Part shown: positions 8,827-18,269 of the stretch, in pieces
How positions within the stretch are numbered: the first letter of the stretch is position 1
Layout of the letters: each line of letters starts with the position of its first letter
Source of the DNA: Planococcus donghaensis
GTDB lineage: Bacteria; Bacillota; Bacilli; Bacillales_A; Planococcaceae
Assembly (NCBI RefSeq): GCF_001687665.2
Contig: NZ_CP016543.2
Coordinates: 992,001-1,056,000 of the forward strand
DNA: 64,000 bases
Direction of reading: 5' to 3'
Made by a program: the position numbers and the translations under genes
The notes under the pieces: generated by a model
Databases searched by the model: none
Seen by the model: the letters and a program-made list of their open reading frames with translations, nothing else
What the model was told of the DNA's origin: nothing

Positions 8827-10044
8827 ATGGAGTCGATTCGATTTATCCACACAGCAGATTTGCATTTAGGTAGCCCTTTTATCGGCATGAAGGACTTGCA
8901 AAAAGAACAGTGGAATCAGTTGAAAGACAGCACATTAGCGGCGTTTGATCGACTGATTCAATATGCACTACAAACTACACCAGACTTTGTGTGTATTGTA
9001 GGCGATATTTATGACGGAGAAGATCGGAATATTCGGGCGCAAGCTCGTTTTCAAAAAGGAATGCAGCAACTCGCGGAGCAAAACATTCCCGTTGTTATGT
9101 GTTTTGGTAACCACGATCACTTGAGTGGGAATTGGACGCGCTTTGAACTTCCAAAAAATGTGCATGTTTTTGATAAAGCGGTTTCTCAGTTCACGCTACA
9201 CACAGCTGCTGGTCCTGTTATTTTTACAGGTTTCAGCTATGGCAAACGCCATGTGAGCGAATCCATGGTTGATCATTATCCACTTGCGGAAAACTTAAAC
9301 TGTTATCATATTGGTCTTCTCCATGGCAGCTTAGAAGGAGACGCTACACATGCTGTGTATGCCCCGTTTAAAAAAGAGCAGTTACTTAGTAAGCAATATG
9401 ATTATTGGGCATTAGGGCATATCCACAAGCGCCAAGAGCTCTATCTTGAGCCTGCGATGGTATATCCCGGGAATATTCAAGGTCGCCATAGGAAAGAATC
9501 GGGTGAAAAAGGCTTTTACGAAGTGACGTTATCAAAAGCAGCGACCCAATTAGAGTTTGTATCAACTTCTGTTGTTCAATTTGATCAAGTAGAGGTATTT
9601 GGCAAAGGCATTATTCATATGAATGAACTGATTGAGGCTTGTCAAAAACAGCTAAGTCTTTTTAGTGAAACAGTAGGACCAGCCATTATAGAATTGATAT
9701 TTACCGAGTTAGACCAAGATAGTTTCGAGTTGCTTGCTAAAATTCCAGAGAGTGAACTGTTAGAGTTGCTCCGAGAATCCGTGGAAGAATTGGATTCTTT
9801 TGTTTGGATTCAAGCGGTACATCTGCAGCAAGCAGCACAAGATAGAGGGCTTTCACCGTTAGGCGCTACATTAATCGACACAATGGAAAGTTGGAAAACA
9901 GATGACTGGAAAATAGTGTTACAGGACTTGTATCAACATTCGAAAAGCAGTCGTTTTTTGGAAGCTGTAGAAGAGCAAACCATTAAAGAGCTCCAACTAA
10001 CAGCTGCTCAAAAAATTCGACGCACGATGCAGGCGGGAGAGTGA
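8827..10044 (+). CDS. yhaO: SbcD/Mre11-like metallophosphoesterase YhaO
   Basis: A 405-residue DNA exonuclease-type calcineurin-fold protein. The metal-binding motifs appear in order: TADLHLG, VGDIYDGED, GNHDHLS, GLLHGSLEG and GHIHKRQ. These are the signature residues of the SbcD/Mre11 family. The following gene encodes its SMC-like partner YhaN and lies 4 nt downstream. The pair resembles SbcD-SbcC and is expected to act on DNA ends or hairpins; the specific role of YhaON in B. subtilis is poorly defined. The ribosome site AAAAGGGG precedes the ATG. Confidence 0.92.
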   Translation: MESIRFIHTADLHLGSPFIGMKDLQKEQWNQLKDSTLAAFDRLIQYALQTTPDFVCIVGDIYDGEDRNIRAQARFQKGMQQLAEQNIPVVMCFGNHDHLSGNWTRFELPKNVHVFDKAVSQFTLHTAAGPVIFTGFSYGKRHVSESMVDHYPLAENLNCYHIGLLHGSLEGDATHAVYAPFKKEQLLSKQYDYWALGHIHKRQELYLEPAMVYPGNIQGRHRKESGEKGFYEVTLSKAATQLEFVSTSVVQFDQVEVFGKGIIHMNELIEACQKQLSLFSETVGPAIIELIFTELDQDSFELLAKIPESELLELLRESVEELDSFVWIQAVHLQQAAQDRGLSPLGATLIDTMESWKTDDWKIVLQDLYQHSKSSRFLEAVEEQTIKELQLTAAQKIRRTMQAGE

Positions 10045-10048
10045 TCGC

Positions 10049-12889
10049 ATGAAAATCGATAAATTAGTGATTTACGGCTTCGGCAAACATGAAAACCGAA
10101 CCATTGAATTAGGACAACAAATGATTTTGTTTGATGGACCGAATGAGGCTGGAAAAACGACCATTCAGCAATTTATCATTCAAGTTCTTTTTGGATTTCC
10201 AGCACGCAACCAAATACAACTTCGTTATGAGCCGAAAAGTGGTGGGAAGTATGGCGGACAGCTTTACTTAACAGATCCTCAATACGGCAAGTTGGTCATT
10301 GAACGGATTAAAGGAAAATCAGCTGGGGATGTAACGATAACGTTTGAAGACGGTCGACGAGGTGGAGAAGCTGAGTTGAAACAAGTATTACGAAATTACG
10401 ATCGCGCTTCTTTTGAAGCGATTTTTTCGTTTTCGGTTCATGAATTACAAGGACTCGATCAACTGAGTGAAACCGAACTCAGTCGCACACTACTCGCTTC
10501 AGGTACCACAGGTATTGATGCCTTAACGCATTTAGAAAGCCAGCTGGAAAAACAAATGGGAGAGCTATTTAAAAAAAGTGGTCGCAAGCCGTTAGTAAAT
10601 GCATTAGCTGAAGAACTTCGTGAAATGGAAAAAGAGTTAAAAGACTACCGACAGCGAGCCGAACTTTATAGCCCCTCAATTGAACGGTTACAGGTTATTG
10701 CACACCGCTTACAGGCGATAGAAGATGAAGAAATGACAAAAGATCAAGAGCTTAAAGAAATTACAAAATGGCAACAAGCAGCGCCATTATTTGCGGAGAA
10801 ATTGACATTGACTAGTCAGCTAGACAAATTGGAAATCGATCAGTTTCCTGCTGAAGGTAGAAGACAAATGGACCGTTTAGTAGATCAGGTGACGCAAACT
10901 AAAGCAGAGATGGAGTATGTAACCAATCAGCTCAATCGTTTAGCTAATCCGGAAAAAGCAGACTCCATGGAGCTTATTGAGAATTTGTTAAACCGTGAAT
11001 CCGATTGGCATCAATTAAACGTTCAATTGGTTCAAAAACAAAATGAGGCAATCGAGTTAACGGAAGAACGAGACGAACTATTAGCTCTTCTCGGACTTAC
11101 TGAACAACAAGCGATGAATGTGGATGTTTCTTTAAACCAAGAAGAGCAGTTAGCAGAGCGGTTAAAAGAGTTAGATTTAGAAGATGAAAATCAGCGTTTT
11201 ACTCAACGTAGTTTGCAAGAAGAAAAAAATAACTTGGCACGCGCAGAACAAGATTTAGCAAATTTTCTAGCGCAAGAACCAACAGAAAAAGAACGACTAG
11301 CTGCAGAAGAGTGGCCGCGAATCTCGTCTCAGTTAGCAGAAGCTAAAGCCGCTTTAAATTTTCAAAATGGCAGCGCAGCCCAAGACCGACTGGTTACATT
11401 TGCGTTAATAGGCGTCGGGTTACTTGTTGCAATTTATGGTTTTTTTCAGGCCACTATTTTACTAATCGTGATTGGCCTAGCAACTTTGGGTACGGGTCTA
11501 TGGCTTTTTGCAAAAACGGCAAAATCTGACGAGTTGCCAGCAAACTATGCTGAACTACTCGAAAGATACAATGGTAAAGAACAAGAATACGAAACAATTT
11601 TGAAAAAAGTGGCAGAGTTTGACTTGCAACTGGATGCATTGATGAACAATGTTGAGAAGAGCAAGAAAAATGTAGCCAATTACTCTTCTATCAAGTCAAA
11701 TTCTGAAGCTGAAACAGCTTATCAGCAATTGTTGCTTGAAATTGGTTTGAGTTCAACGGTTCGGCGCACCATGGCAATGGAGCTTTTTGAAAAGTTGAGA
11801 AAAGTTCATGCTTCTTCTTCACGTCTATTGCGTATTAAGGACGAGATTGAGCAATTAAAAGCCCAGCAAAATGAATGGCTAGCCAAAGCACAAAAAGCAT
11901 GCGGAAAAGACATAGCAATTGAAGGACTGATTGCATCATTACGCTCAGAATTATCGGTACGAAAACAAAAGCAAGAACACTGGAATAAAGTCAAAAGTGA
12001 ACAAAACAGTTTGCAAGAAAAGTACGATCAATTACGTGCACTCCAGAAACAGCTTGAAAAAGATCAACAAACCTTATTGACATATGCTCATGCGGAAGAA
12101 GTATTTGATTTTTATCGATTAGCTGATCAGTGGGAGAAAAAACAGGAAATGAAACGAGCACTCCAATTGACCCAAGCGCAATTACAATCGATTGGTAATG
12201 TAGAAGGGCGACCAAACTGGGAGCTTGAAGATGCACAACGAGCAATCGAACAAATTCAATCAGCTTTAAACCAGTTAAAAGTGGAGCGGAATGAGTTGTT
12301 GAAAGAGCAAGCGGACAAACAACAACTGACACAAATGCTAGTATCAGATACATCGTATGAAGAAAAGCTCCAGCAATTCGAAGAAGCTAAAGCAAGGTTT
12401 GTTGATTTAGCCAAGCAGTGGTCCGTAAACAAAGCGATAGTCGAAGCGATCAACCAAACTATGAATGAACTGAAAGAGAAAAAACTTCCTGCTGTATTGA
12501 CCAATGCCCAGCGTTATTTTAGTAAACTAACCAATGGGGCATACCAAAAACTGAGCATGAATCAAACAGGCTTTTTTGAAGCTAAGCGTCAAGACGGCAC
12601 TTACTTTCCGATAGCAGAACTAAGCCAAGCGACAAAAGAACAAGCTTATTTGGCATTGAGACTGTCATTAGCTGTTTCTATGAAACAAAGCCATCCGTTT
12701 CCTTTTATTATGGATGATGCTTTTGTCCATTTTGATCGCAGTCGGTTGCAGCAAATGATAAACTTAGTAAAAGAGTTGCAAGAAGAGCATCAATTCATTT
12801 ATTTTACATGCCACGAAGACATGCAACAGGCTTGGCCATCTGCACAAATCATTCATTTGGCCAATACCGAAAGGAGCGTTCATTCATGA
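10049..12889 (+). CDS. yhaN: SbcC/Rad50-like ATPase YhaN with a central membrane hairpin
   Basis: A 946-residue SMC-type ATPase. Walker [10 protein letters not shown] lies near residues 30-38. Two long coiled-coil arms rich in Glu, Gln, Lys and Leu follow. The C-terminal lobe has the ABC-type signature region ELSQATKEQ and Walker [12 protein letters not shown]. Between the arms, at about residues 446-489, are two hydrophobic helices separated by a short turn, where Rad50/SbcC would have a CxxC zinc hook. No Cys pair is present there. It probably tethers the complex to the membrane (inference). The stop overlaps the yhaM ATG as ATGA. Confidence 0.92.
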   Translation: MKIDKLVIYGFGKHENRTIELGQQMILFDGPNEAGKTTIQQFIIQVLFGFPARNQIQLRYEPKSGGKYGGQLYLTDPQYGKLVIERIKGKSAGDVTITFEDGRRGGEAELKQVLRNYDRASFEAIFSFSVHELQGLDQLSETELSRTLLASGTTGIDALTHLESQLEKQMGELFKKSGRKPLVNALAEELREMEKELKDYRQRAELYSPSIERLQVIAHRLQAIEDEEMTKDQELKEITKWQQAAPLFAEKLTLTSQLDKLEIDQFPAEGRRQMDRLVDQVTQTKAEMEYVTNQLNRLANPEKADSMELIENLLNRESDWHQLNVQLVQKQNEAIELTEERDELLALLGLTEQQAMNVDVSLNQEEQLAERLKELDLEDENQRFTQRSLQEEKNNLARAEQDLANFLAQEPTEKERLAAEEWPRISSQLAEAKAALNFQNGSAAQDRLVTFALIGVGLLVAIYGFFQATILLIVIGLATLGTGLWLFAKTAKSDELPANYAELLERYNGKEQEYETILKKVAEFDLQLDALMNNVEKSKKNVANYSSIKSNSEAETAYQQLLLEIGLSSTVRRTMAMELFEKLRKVHASSSRLLRIKDEIEQLKAQQNEWLAKAQKACGKDIAIEGLIASLRSELSVRKQKQEHWNKVKSEQNSLQEKYDQLRALQKQLEKDQQTLLTYAHAEEVFDFYRLADQWEKKQEMKRALQLTQAQLQSIGNVEGRPNWELEDAQRAIEQIQSALNQLKVERNELLKEQADKQQLTQMLVSDTSYEEKLQQFEEAKARFVDLAKQWSVNKAIVEAINQTMNELKEKKLPAVLTNAQRYFSKLTNGAYQKLSMNQTGFFEAKRQDGTYFPIAELSQATKEQAYLALRLSLAVSMKQSHPFPFIMDDAFVHFDRSRLQQMINLVKELQEEHQFIYFTCHEDMQQAWPSAQIIHLANTERSVHS

Positions 12890-13824
12890 CCAAGGGAATT
12901 ACACAGTACGCAGTCGGAGAAACAGTCGATGTATTCTTACTGATCAAGCAATCAGTTAAAGGAGTCACGACTACTGGAAATCCATTTATTTCGCTCGTGT
13001 TACAAGATAAGAGCGGAGATATTGAAGCGAAATTATGGGACACAAAAGATGAACAGGAAAAAATGTTCGCAGCTGAAGTAATTGTTCGCGTTGGTGGAGA
13101 AATCCATAATTACCGTGGAAAAAACCAATTACGCATTAAAAGCATTCGCCCAGCGAAACCAGAAGAAAATCAATCAATCTCTGATTTAATGCCTTCTTCT
13201 GAAAAATCAGCAGATGAATTACTCGAAGAAGTGATGAAATATTTGTTCGAAATGGAAAACCCTCAAATCCAACGAATCACGCGTTTTATGCTGAAAAAAT
13301 ACCAGCAGCAATTTTTAACATATCCAGCAGCAACACGTAATCATCATGATTATGTTTCGGGATTAGCAGATCATGTTGTATCGATGTTGAAATTAGGAAA
13401 GTCTTTAACAGAGATTTACCCTGGACTGAACAAAGATTTGTTATTTGCAGGAATCATCTTACATGATATTGGTAAAGTCATCGAGTTATCTGGACCTATC
13501 GCGACCACTTATACAGTAGAAGGTAATTTAATCGGTCATATATCAATCATGGTAACCGAAGTTGCGAAAGCTGCAGAAGAGCTAGAGATTGAGGGAGAAG
13601 AAGTCATGCTCTTACAGCATATTATCCTGTCACATCATGGCAAAGAAGAGTGGGGAAGCCCGAAAAAACCAATGCTCAAAGAAGCCGAAATGCTTCATTA
13701 TATTGACAACATCGATGCGAAAATGATGATGTTGGATCGAGTACTTGGCAAGACTAAAGAAGGCGAGTTTTCTGAGCGAGTTTTTGCGCTAGACAATCGT
13801 TCGTTTTACAAACCGAAAATTTAA
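12886..13824 (+). CDS. yhaM: 3'-5' exoribonuclease YhaM
   Basis: A 312-residue protein almost colinear with B. subtilis YhaM, a 3'-5' exoribonuclease that also degrades single-stranded DNA. An N-terminal OB-fold nucleic-acid domain (about residues 10-90, with [16 protein letters not shown]) precedes an HD phosphohydrolase domain. The HD motifs are [20 protein letters not shown] and [15 protein letters not shown]. The C-terminus [13 protein letters not shown] is family-typical. The start at 12886 has AAGGAG at good spacing and the ATGA overlap with yhaN; the longer frame from 12808 lies inside yhaN. It is the third gene of yhaO-yhaN-yhaM. Confidence 0.95.
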   Translation: MTKGITQYAVGETVDVFLLIKQSVKGVTTTGNPFISLVLQDKSGDIEAKLWDTKDEQEKMFAAEVIVRVGGEIHNYRGKNQLRIKSIRPAKPEENQSISDLMPSSEKSADELLEEVMKYLFEMENPQIQRITRFMLKKYQQQFLTYPAATRNHHDYVSGLADHVVSMLKLGKSLTEIYPGLNKDLLFAGIILHDIGKVIELSGPIATTYTVEGNLIGHISIMVTEVAKAAEELEIEGEEVMLLQHIILSHHGKEEWGSPKKPMLKEAEMLHYIDNIDAKMMMLDRVLGKTKEGEFSERVFALDNRSFYKPKI

Positions 13825-13837
13825 TAAGCATGTAACG

Positions 13838-13885
13838 AAAAAGCCGCCTCAACAAGTTATGAAGATAACTGTTGAGGCGGTTTTG
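13838..13885. terminator. Bidirectional terminator between yhaM and prsA
   Basis: Arms CCGCCTCAAC and GTTGAGGCGG plus an inner GTTAT/ATAAC stem, flanked by an A-run on the left and TTTT on the right. It serves the convergent yhaONM operon and prsA. Confidence 0.92.
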
Positions 13886-13889
13886 TTTA

Positions 13890-14780
13890 TTATTCAGCTG
13901 GAGCTTCAGGAGTTTCTGGATTTAAGATATCATCCAAAGCACCTTCAAGATCTTCGTCTTTAATTTTAATATTGGCTTCTTTCATTAGTTCAGCAACTTT
14001 AGGAAGCAACGTCGTCTGATCTGCTTTTGAAAGGGCTAATTCTGTACGCAGCTCTTCTTTTTGATCTTCTAAAGCTGGTTGGTCTTCAATTTGACGTTTC
14101 TCAAGAACTTGGATGATGTGGAAACCATATTCTGATGCTACAGGCTCACTAATTTCATCGACTTCAAGTCCATAAGCAGCTTCTTCGAATTCAGGAACCA
14201 TTGCTCCTGGTCCGAACCAGTCAAGGTTACCACCGTTTGCACCAGAGCCAGTATCCGTTGAATTTTCTTCGGCTAATTTCGCAAAATCTGCGCCTTCATC
14301 TAATTGCTTTTTAAGCGAGTTCGCAGTTTCTTCATCAGCAACAAGAATGTGACGAGCATTTAACTCCGTACCTTGACGGTCGTAGTAATCTTGTATTTCT
14401 TGGTCAGTTACTTCTACGCCTTCAGTTAAAGCTTTTTCTTGTAATAAGTTTAAACGAATTACTTTTTTATAGCTTTCTTCTGTTTGGTTATTTTGAGCAA
14501 GAAACTGATCAAATTCTTCGCCAAGTTCTTCTTTGTTACTGTCGTATTCAGCGTTTACTTCTTTGTCAGTAACTTCGTATTTGTCAGCAAGTACTTTTTC
14601 GATTAGTAAAATCTGAATCGCTTGCTCACCAATAGAAGTTTTCATTTCTTCATAAAGCTCATTTTTTGTGATATCGCCAACATCAGAAGTTACGATAGCT
14701 TCTCCATCACCGCTGTCGCTACAAGCAGATAAAGCTAGTACAGATGCTGCTAAGGTAAATGTTAAAAAAGACTTTTTCAT
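13890..14780 (-). CDS. prsA: Foldase lipoprotein PrsA (peptidyl-prolyl isomerase)
   Basis: A 296-residue extracytoplasmic foldase anchored by lipid at Cys20 (lipobox LSAC after a KK-plus-hydrophobic signal). The parvulin-type PpiC domain lies at about residues 135-230, beginning [11 protein letters not shown] and containing [13 protein letters not shown] and YGFHIIQVL. PrsA assists folding of secreted proteins and penicillin-binding proteins. The ATG at 14780 follows GGGAG by 9 nt and gives a proper signal peptide, so the upstream in-frame start was rejected. The C-terminus is acidic and Pro-rich. The gene hpr, whose product represses secreted proteases in B. subtilis, lies three genes upstream. 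Confidence 0.95.
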   Translation of the reverse strand: MKKSFLTFTLAASVLALSACSDSGDGEAIVTSDVGDITKNELYEEMKTSIGEQAIQILLIEKVLADKYEVTDKEVNAEYDSNKEELGEEFDQFLAQNNQTEESYKKVIRLNLLQEKALTEGVEVTDQEIQDYYDRQGTELNARHILVADEETANSLKKQLDEGADFAKLAEENSTDTGSGANGGNLDWFGPGAMVPEFEEAAYGLEVDEISEPVASEYGFHIIQVLEKRQIEDQPALEDQKEELRTELALSKADQTTLLPKVAELMKEANIKIKDEDLEGALDDILNPETPEAPAE

Positions 14781-14818
14781 AAAATTCGCTCCCAACTTTC
14801 TATGTACATGCAGTAGTT

Positions 14819-14848
14819 ACTATACTATAAATGTAATGAAGTATGCAA
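14819..14848 (-). promoter_or_regulatory. Sigma-A type promoter of prsA
   Basis: Reverse strand: -35 TTGCAT (14843-14848), 18-nt spacer, -10 TATAGT (14819-14824), 38 nt upstream of the prsA ATG. Confidence 0.55.
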
Positions 14849-14854
14849 AGTTCC

Positions 14855-14884
14855 TAAAAAAATACACTTGCCAGGAGGCAAGTG
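14855..14884 (-). terminator. Terminator of the 61-residue membrane protein gene
   Basis: Reverse strand: perfect CACTTGCC/GGCAAGTG arms with a TCCT loop followed by a T-rich run. It lies between this gene and prsA, so the two are not obliged to share a transcript. Confidence 0.88.
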
Positions 14885-14886
14885 AT

Positions 14887-15072
14887 TTAAGGTGTAAACT
14901 CTACGCCTACATACAACGATACCAGTAGTATTGTAATTAATATATTAATTGTCCGGAATATTTTTTGATGATTTTCTTCCGGGATTTCCCGAGAAGTAAC
15001 TAATGCCAATGTCATCCGATTGATCTGAAAAAGATAAAATACGGAGAACATAACGATAAACGCGATAATCAT
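14887..15072 (-). CDS. Small two-helix membrane protein, unknown
   Basis: A 61-residue protein with hydrophobic helices at about residues 1-16 and 42-58 around a charged loop. I do not recognise the family. It is well supported as a gene: ATG at 15072, GGGGAGG ribosome site 7 nt upstream, an extended -10 promoter and its own terminator. Its location upstream of prsA corresponds to small yhaK/yhaJ-type genes in B. subtilis, but no direct sequence match was recalled. Confidence 0.72.
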   Translation of the reverse strand: MIIAFIVMFSVFYLFQINRMTLALVTSREIPEENHQKIFRTINILITILLVSLYVGVEFTP

Positions 15073-15101
15073 GAATTTCCTCCCCTCTAACTTTACTTCC
15101 T

Positions 15102-15110
15102 AGTATAACA
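15102..15110 (-). promoter_or_regulatory. Extended -10 promoter of the small membrane protein gene
   Basis: Reverse-strand TGTTATACT, 30 nt upstream of the ATG. No strong -35 box. Confidence 0.4.
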
Positions 15111-15133
15111 AAAAAGGAAAGAAAAAGCAGATA

Positions 15134-15679
15134 TCAGCTCATCACCGGAGGCACAAGAATTTCAAAACCTGTATCTGTTTCTTCAATTAGCGCATACTTA
15201 GGTGAACGCGCCAAGTTACGAAGATAGATGATGTCTGTTAAACATAATGCACAATGATAAGCCAAAAGCATAGCAAAGTAATGAGTAAAAGCCGGATACA
15301 TCACACTTAGCGTTACCAAAACCGTATTTAGTACGAGAAAAGGGGTTGCCAGTGATAATAGAAACCGAATTTTTGGCACGGGCTCGTTAATATGAAGCGA
15401 TATAGCAGGACAAACCTTCATTTGTTTGCGAATAATAAATTTTAATGATTTATAACATCCAATTAATGGTAAGAAATGCAAAAGCTTATGAAGTGGATAA
15501 ATGCCAAGTACGGCCAGTATAAAAAAGAGGAAATACTGATCGGATAAAGGAGTGGCATATATGATTGTAAGTCCTATATAGGCAGTCATAAACACAGCGA
15601 TTCCAAAAAGTGCCGAAATCATGAAAAGCCGGTCAAATCCATATTGTTTTTTTAAGTTAATTGTTTTCCAGCAGTGCAT
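15134..15679 (-). CDS. DUF3267-like membrane protein lacking the zincin HExxH
   Basis: A 181-residue protein with about four membrane helices. Its layout resembles DUF3267, a family of putative membrane zinc peptidases. The region where an HExxH motif would sit reads HKLLHFLPLIG, with two His four apart and no Glu, so metalloprotease activity is doubtful. The ATG at 15679 has AGGGG eight bases upstream; a longer frame to 15751 is open but has no ribosome site. It is downstream of hpr on the same strand with a 100-nt gap, matching a yhaJ-like position. Family assignment is tentative. Confidence 0.6.
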   Translation of the reverse strand: MHCWKTINLKKQYGFDRLFMISALFGIAVFMTAYIGLTIIYATPLSDQYFLFFILAVLGIYPLHKLLHFLPLIGCYKSLKFIIRKQMKVCPAISLHINEPVPKIRFLLSLATPFLVLNTVLVTLSVMYPAFTHYFAMLLAYHCALCLTDIIYLRNLARSPKYALIEETDTGFEILVPPVMS

Positions 15680-15779
15680 GTTTGCATCCCCTATTACTAA
15701 ATTCATTTTTGATTCGCTACATACAATACAATGATTTATAAGGAAATGCAACCATAAATTTTTTTTAGCAAATTACTTG

Positions 15780-16343
15780 TTATTGCTGGGTTTCTTGATG
15801 CGTGATTACGTGGTTTTCTTCATTGAATTTATTCTCAATATTTTTGAAAGAAGCTTCAAAAATTTCCATGAAATCATCTCCATAAATATTGCGGATTACT
15901 GCCATAATATCCATAAATTCTGGGAACTTTCCATATAGCTCGCGTAAAGGCAAAGAACCGTCAATCACAGAATGAGGCGTTTCGTGATAGTTCTCAATCA
16001 TTTCTTGCATTAAAGCCTCGCCTTTTTCAGTTAGCTGTACATAAGTATTCCTTTTATCTGTGTCGCGTTTTGAAAAAGAAAGCAGTTCGCGTTCTTCTAA
16101 TTTTTTTGAGAAGTTAAAAGCGGTCGAAACATGCATTACCCCAAATTTGGCTACATCTGAAATTGAAGCTCCTTTTAAATGATAAGAGATCCAAAGAATG
16201 TGGTGTTCATTGATATTCAAATCATAAGGTTTTATCCACATTTGCCAATCTTTTTCTACCGCTTTCCACAGTGCTTTTGACAATTGACCAATGCGTTGAC
16301 TAAACAGCATAGCTTCTTTCATCGAATATTCTTTTTCGCTCAC
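15780..16343 (-). CDS. hpr: Transition-state regulator Hpr (ScoC), MarR family
   Basis: A 187-residue MarR-type DNA-binding protein highly similar to B. subtilis Hpr/ScoC. The core [38 protein letters not shown] winged helix and [14 protein letters not shown] wing are preserved, as is [14 protein letters not shown]. In B. subtilis it represses extracellular protease and oligopeptide permease genes and influences sporulation. The start is GTG at 16343; the GGAGG is 15 nt away, so the exact start is uncertain, and ATG at residue 8 is the alternative. The C-terminal tail is shorter than in B. subtilis. Confidence 0.93.
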   Translation of the reverse strand: MSEKEYSMKEAMLFSQRIGQLSKALWKAVEKDWQMWIKPYDLNINEHHILWISYHLKGASISDVAKFGVMHVSTAFNFSKKLEERELLSFSKRDTDKRNTYVQLTEKGEALMQEMIENYHETPHSVIDGSLPLRELYGKFPEFMDIMAVIRNIYGDDFMEIFEASFKNIENKFNEENHVITHQETQQ

Positions 16344-16377
16344 ACAGGCACCAACTTTCCTCCAAAATCTTTTCTTT

Positions 16378-16406
16378 ATTATAGCAGTAAAGCAAACGTA
16401 ATAAAA
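16378..16406 (-). promoter_or_regulatory. Putative promoter of hpr
   Basis: Reverse strand: perfect -10 TATAAT (16378-16383) with a 17-nt spacer to a weak -35 TTTTAT (16401-16406). The rest of the gap to 16523 shows only AT-rich sequence and no gene. Confidence 0.4.
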
Positions 16407-16523
16407 GTAAGAATAGTAAAATAATTTACAGAGAGAAATTTTTATGACAAAAGGGAGAGGAGAACCAGTTTAAAGTGTTCACAAATAAGTGTCATGAAGC
16501 TTTTCTTGCATAAAAAGAATAAA

Positions 16524-16548
16524 AAAACAGCCACCCGAAGGTCGCCGT
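16524..16548 (-). terminator. Terminator of yhaH with a UUCG tetraloop
   Basis: Reverse strand: imperfect stem ACGGCGACC/GGTGGCTGT closed by a C(TTCG)G loop and followed by seven T, right after the stop codon. Confidence 0.88.
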
Positions 16549-16549
16549 T

Positions 16550-16969
16550 TTAAGCACTTTCTGTATCATTATCTACTTTTTCTGATTTTGGTTTATTATC
16601 GGGTTTAGCTTTTTTGTCTTTGCTAATGGTGTTTTGCAATTCTTCGATTGCATTTTGAATAGCCATGATTTCGAGTTGGAGATGCTCTTTTGCGGGAGCA
16701 GTGCTTTCTGTCCAAGTTTCTAAAGAAGCTTTTAATCCTTCAACTGCTTCAGGCAATTGTGATTTAGCTTCTTCTGATAAATGGTTGATCGATTCTTTCA
16801 AGCCATTTACTTTGTCTTTTAGTTCAGTTAAATAATCTTTCCATTCAGATGATGCCGATTTCACACTAGAGCGAAAATCCTGTCCTGATTGTGGAGCAGA
16901 AAATAATGCCGCTGCAGCTCCAGCTGCTAACCCAGTTGTAAGTCCTAAGAAAAATCTTGATGCTTTCAT
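16550..16969 (-). CDS. yhaH: YhaH-like YtxH-domain protein
   Basis: A 139-residue protein with the YtxH/gas-vesicle-like layout. A short hydrophobic Gly/Ala-rich N-terminal helix (FFLGLTTGLAAGAAAALFSAP, residues 6-26) is followed by an amphipathic helical region to about residue 115 and a Lys/Asp-rich tail. Relatives are stress-linked general proteins of unknown mechanism in Bacillales. The ATG at 16969 has AAAGGGG upstream. Position between hpr and trpP agrees with B. subtilis yhaH. Confidence 0.85.
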   Translation of the reverse strand: MKASRFFLGLTTGLAAGAAAALFSAPQSGQDFRSSVKSASSEWKDYLTELKDKVNGLKESINHLSEEAKSQLPEAVEGLKASLETWTESTAPAKEHLQLEIMAIQNAIEELQNTISKDKKAKPDNKPKSEKVDNDTESA

Positions 16970-17052
16970 ATGTGAAACGCCCCTTTCTTCCTATGTACTT
17001 CTTTTCCTCTATTATACCTAATTGAAACCTATTAATGAATGACTATTCAATA

Positions 17053-17090
17053 AAAAAAGCTTTCCCCTGTTAAAACAGAGGAAAGCTTTT
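17053..17090 (-). terminator. Terminator of trpP
   Basis: Reverse strand: AAAGCTTTCC..CTG and CAG..GGAAAGCTTT arms followed by seven T, just downstream of the stop. Confidence 0.9.
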
Positions 17091-17093
17091 GTC

Positions 17094-17624
17094 TTATGCA
17101 GCTGGTGTAGCAGCTGTTTCAAATTTTGACCGTTTGACCAATGTAATCACAATTGGATAAATAAAAGCGAAAGCAACTCCGTTTAATAAGACTGCAGGTA
17201 AGACTACAGTAACTAGCAATAATGTAAAAGGAATATTGGCGCCAATTACAAAGATCGCTGCAGAAAGGAAAATTGCTCCGGACAATAAAGTGCCAATTGC
17301 AACAAGGGCGATCGTTACAGGTAATTTAGTTACGAATTTCTTCAAAATCATCACCAAAGCTAGAAAAACGAAAGCCGTGATGAATTTGTCAATGACATTC
17401 GGGAAAAATCCACCTGGGAATGTTGAGAACAGACCTGATAATACACCAGTTGTGACTGCTAACAAAAAGACATTTTTTACATTTGGAAATAAAAGAATGC
17501 CGACAAACATCATGGTTAACATAAAGTCGGGCTTCATCCCGCCGTTGATGCCTGGAATTACTACATATAGTGTGGCTCCGACGCTAACCAACAACGCCAT
17601 TAAAACTAGATTTTTTGTATTCAT
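17094..17624 (-). CDS. trpP: Probable tryptophan transporter TrpP
   Basis: A 176-residue membrane protein with about five helices, colinear with B. subtilis TrpP (YhaG). It keeps GGMKPDFMLTMMFVGILLFP, VIDKFITAF and VVLPAVLLN blocks. In B. subtilis this tryptophan permease is controlled translationally by the TRAP protein. Here the leader upstream of the ATG is purine-rich, with several TAG/GAG triplets around the GAGGAG ribosome site, but their spacing is irregular. The gene stands alone between yhaH and hit, with its own terminator. Confidence 0.9.
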   Translation of the reverse strand: MNTKNLVLMALLVSVGATLYVVIPGINGGMKPDFMLTMMFVGILLFPNVKNVFLLAVTTGVLSGLFSTFPGGFFPNVIDKFITAFVFLALVMILKKFVTKLPVTIALVAIGTLLSGAIFLSAAIFVIGANIPFTLLLVTVVLPAVLLNGVAFAFIYPIVITLVKRSKFETAATPAA

Positions 17625-17728
17625 TTCTCATCTCTCCTCAGCTCTACGCTATTTTCTTTTTCCCGGTCGTGTCCTCGTGACCGCCGGCGAAAAACTTATA
17701 TTGATTCTATCTTGTCTAGTGGAGAAAA

Positions 17729-18160
17729 TCAAGCATCTGCGTTTAGCTTAGTTTTTACGCTTTCTGCAAGTTCTTGAATGCGCTCAGAAGTAAACTCTTT
17801 TTCTTTTGTTACCCATTTTGCACCAAAGCCGTCTGTTTGACCATAGCGGGGGATAAAGTGTAAGTGAAAATGAAATACACTTTGTCCTGCTTTCGCCCCA
17901 TTATTATTTAATAAGTTCATGCCTTCGGGTTGGAAAGTGTCATTGATTGCTTTCGCAATTTTAGGAGCGACAGCAAATAAATTACCCGCTTCTTCTGGTG
18001 TCATGTCATAAACAAATTCACGATGAGTTTTTGGAATGAGTAGGGTGTGTCCTTTTGATAAAGGCATAATGTCCATAAAGGCGAATACATGTTCATCTTC
18101 ATAAATTTTTACGCTAGGAATTTCACCTGCAATGATTTTGCAGAAAATACAATTTGTCAT
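17729..18160 (-). CDS. hit: HIT family hydrolase Hit
   Basis: A 143-residue histidine-triad protein. The catalytic motif HFHLHF (HxHxH) lies within AGQSVFHFHLHFIPRYG, and an N-terminal CIFCKIIAGEIP begins the domain with a likely zinc-binding Cys pair. Such proteins hydrolyse nucleotide phosphoramidates and dinucleoside polyphosphates. The ATG at 18160 was chosen: AAGGA sits 8 nt upstream and it matches the homologue N-terminus, while the longer frame to 18187 adds an unlikely Met/Arg-rich tail. Divergent from ecsA, as in B. subtilis. Confidence 0.94.
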   Translation of the reverse strand: MTNCIFCKIIAGEIPSVKIYEDEHVFAFMDIMPLSKGHTLLIPKTHREFVYDMTPEEAGNLFAVAPKIAKAINDTFQPEGMNLLNNNGAKAGQSVFHFHLHFIPRYGQTDGFGAKWVTKEKEFTSERIQELAESVKTKLNADA

Positions 18161-18185
18161 TCGTATCATCCTTTCCATTTTTCTC

Positions 18186-18194
18186 ATTTTACCA
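18186..18194 (-). promoter_or_regulatory. Extended -10 promoter of hit
   Basis: Reverse-strand TGGTAAAAT, 25 nt upstream of the hit start codon. A T-rich block at 16-17 nt replaces a proper -35. Confidence 0.45.
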
Positions 18195-18231
18195 TATTTG
18201 CCATATCAAAAAAGAATTCGACAGCTAGTTT

Positions 18232-18240
18232 TGATACAAT
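18232..18240 (+). promoter_or_regulatory. Extended -10 promoter of ecsAB
   Basis: TGATACAAT lies 29 nt upstream of the ecsA ATG, with AGAAAGAGGTG as ribosome site in between. The -35 is weak. Confidence 0.45.
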
Positions 18241-18269
18241 AGTTTAATAGAAAGAAAGAGGTGTAGTGG

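Noticed and set aside
16407..16523. Possible small gene between hpr and yhaH
   Set aside because: Only a nine-codon ATG frame, no terminator or family match; AT-rich spacer.
17236..17751. 171-residue open frame opposite trpP
   Set aside because: No ribosome site; low-complexity Lys/Thr/Pro composition; fully antisense to a clear trpP.
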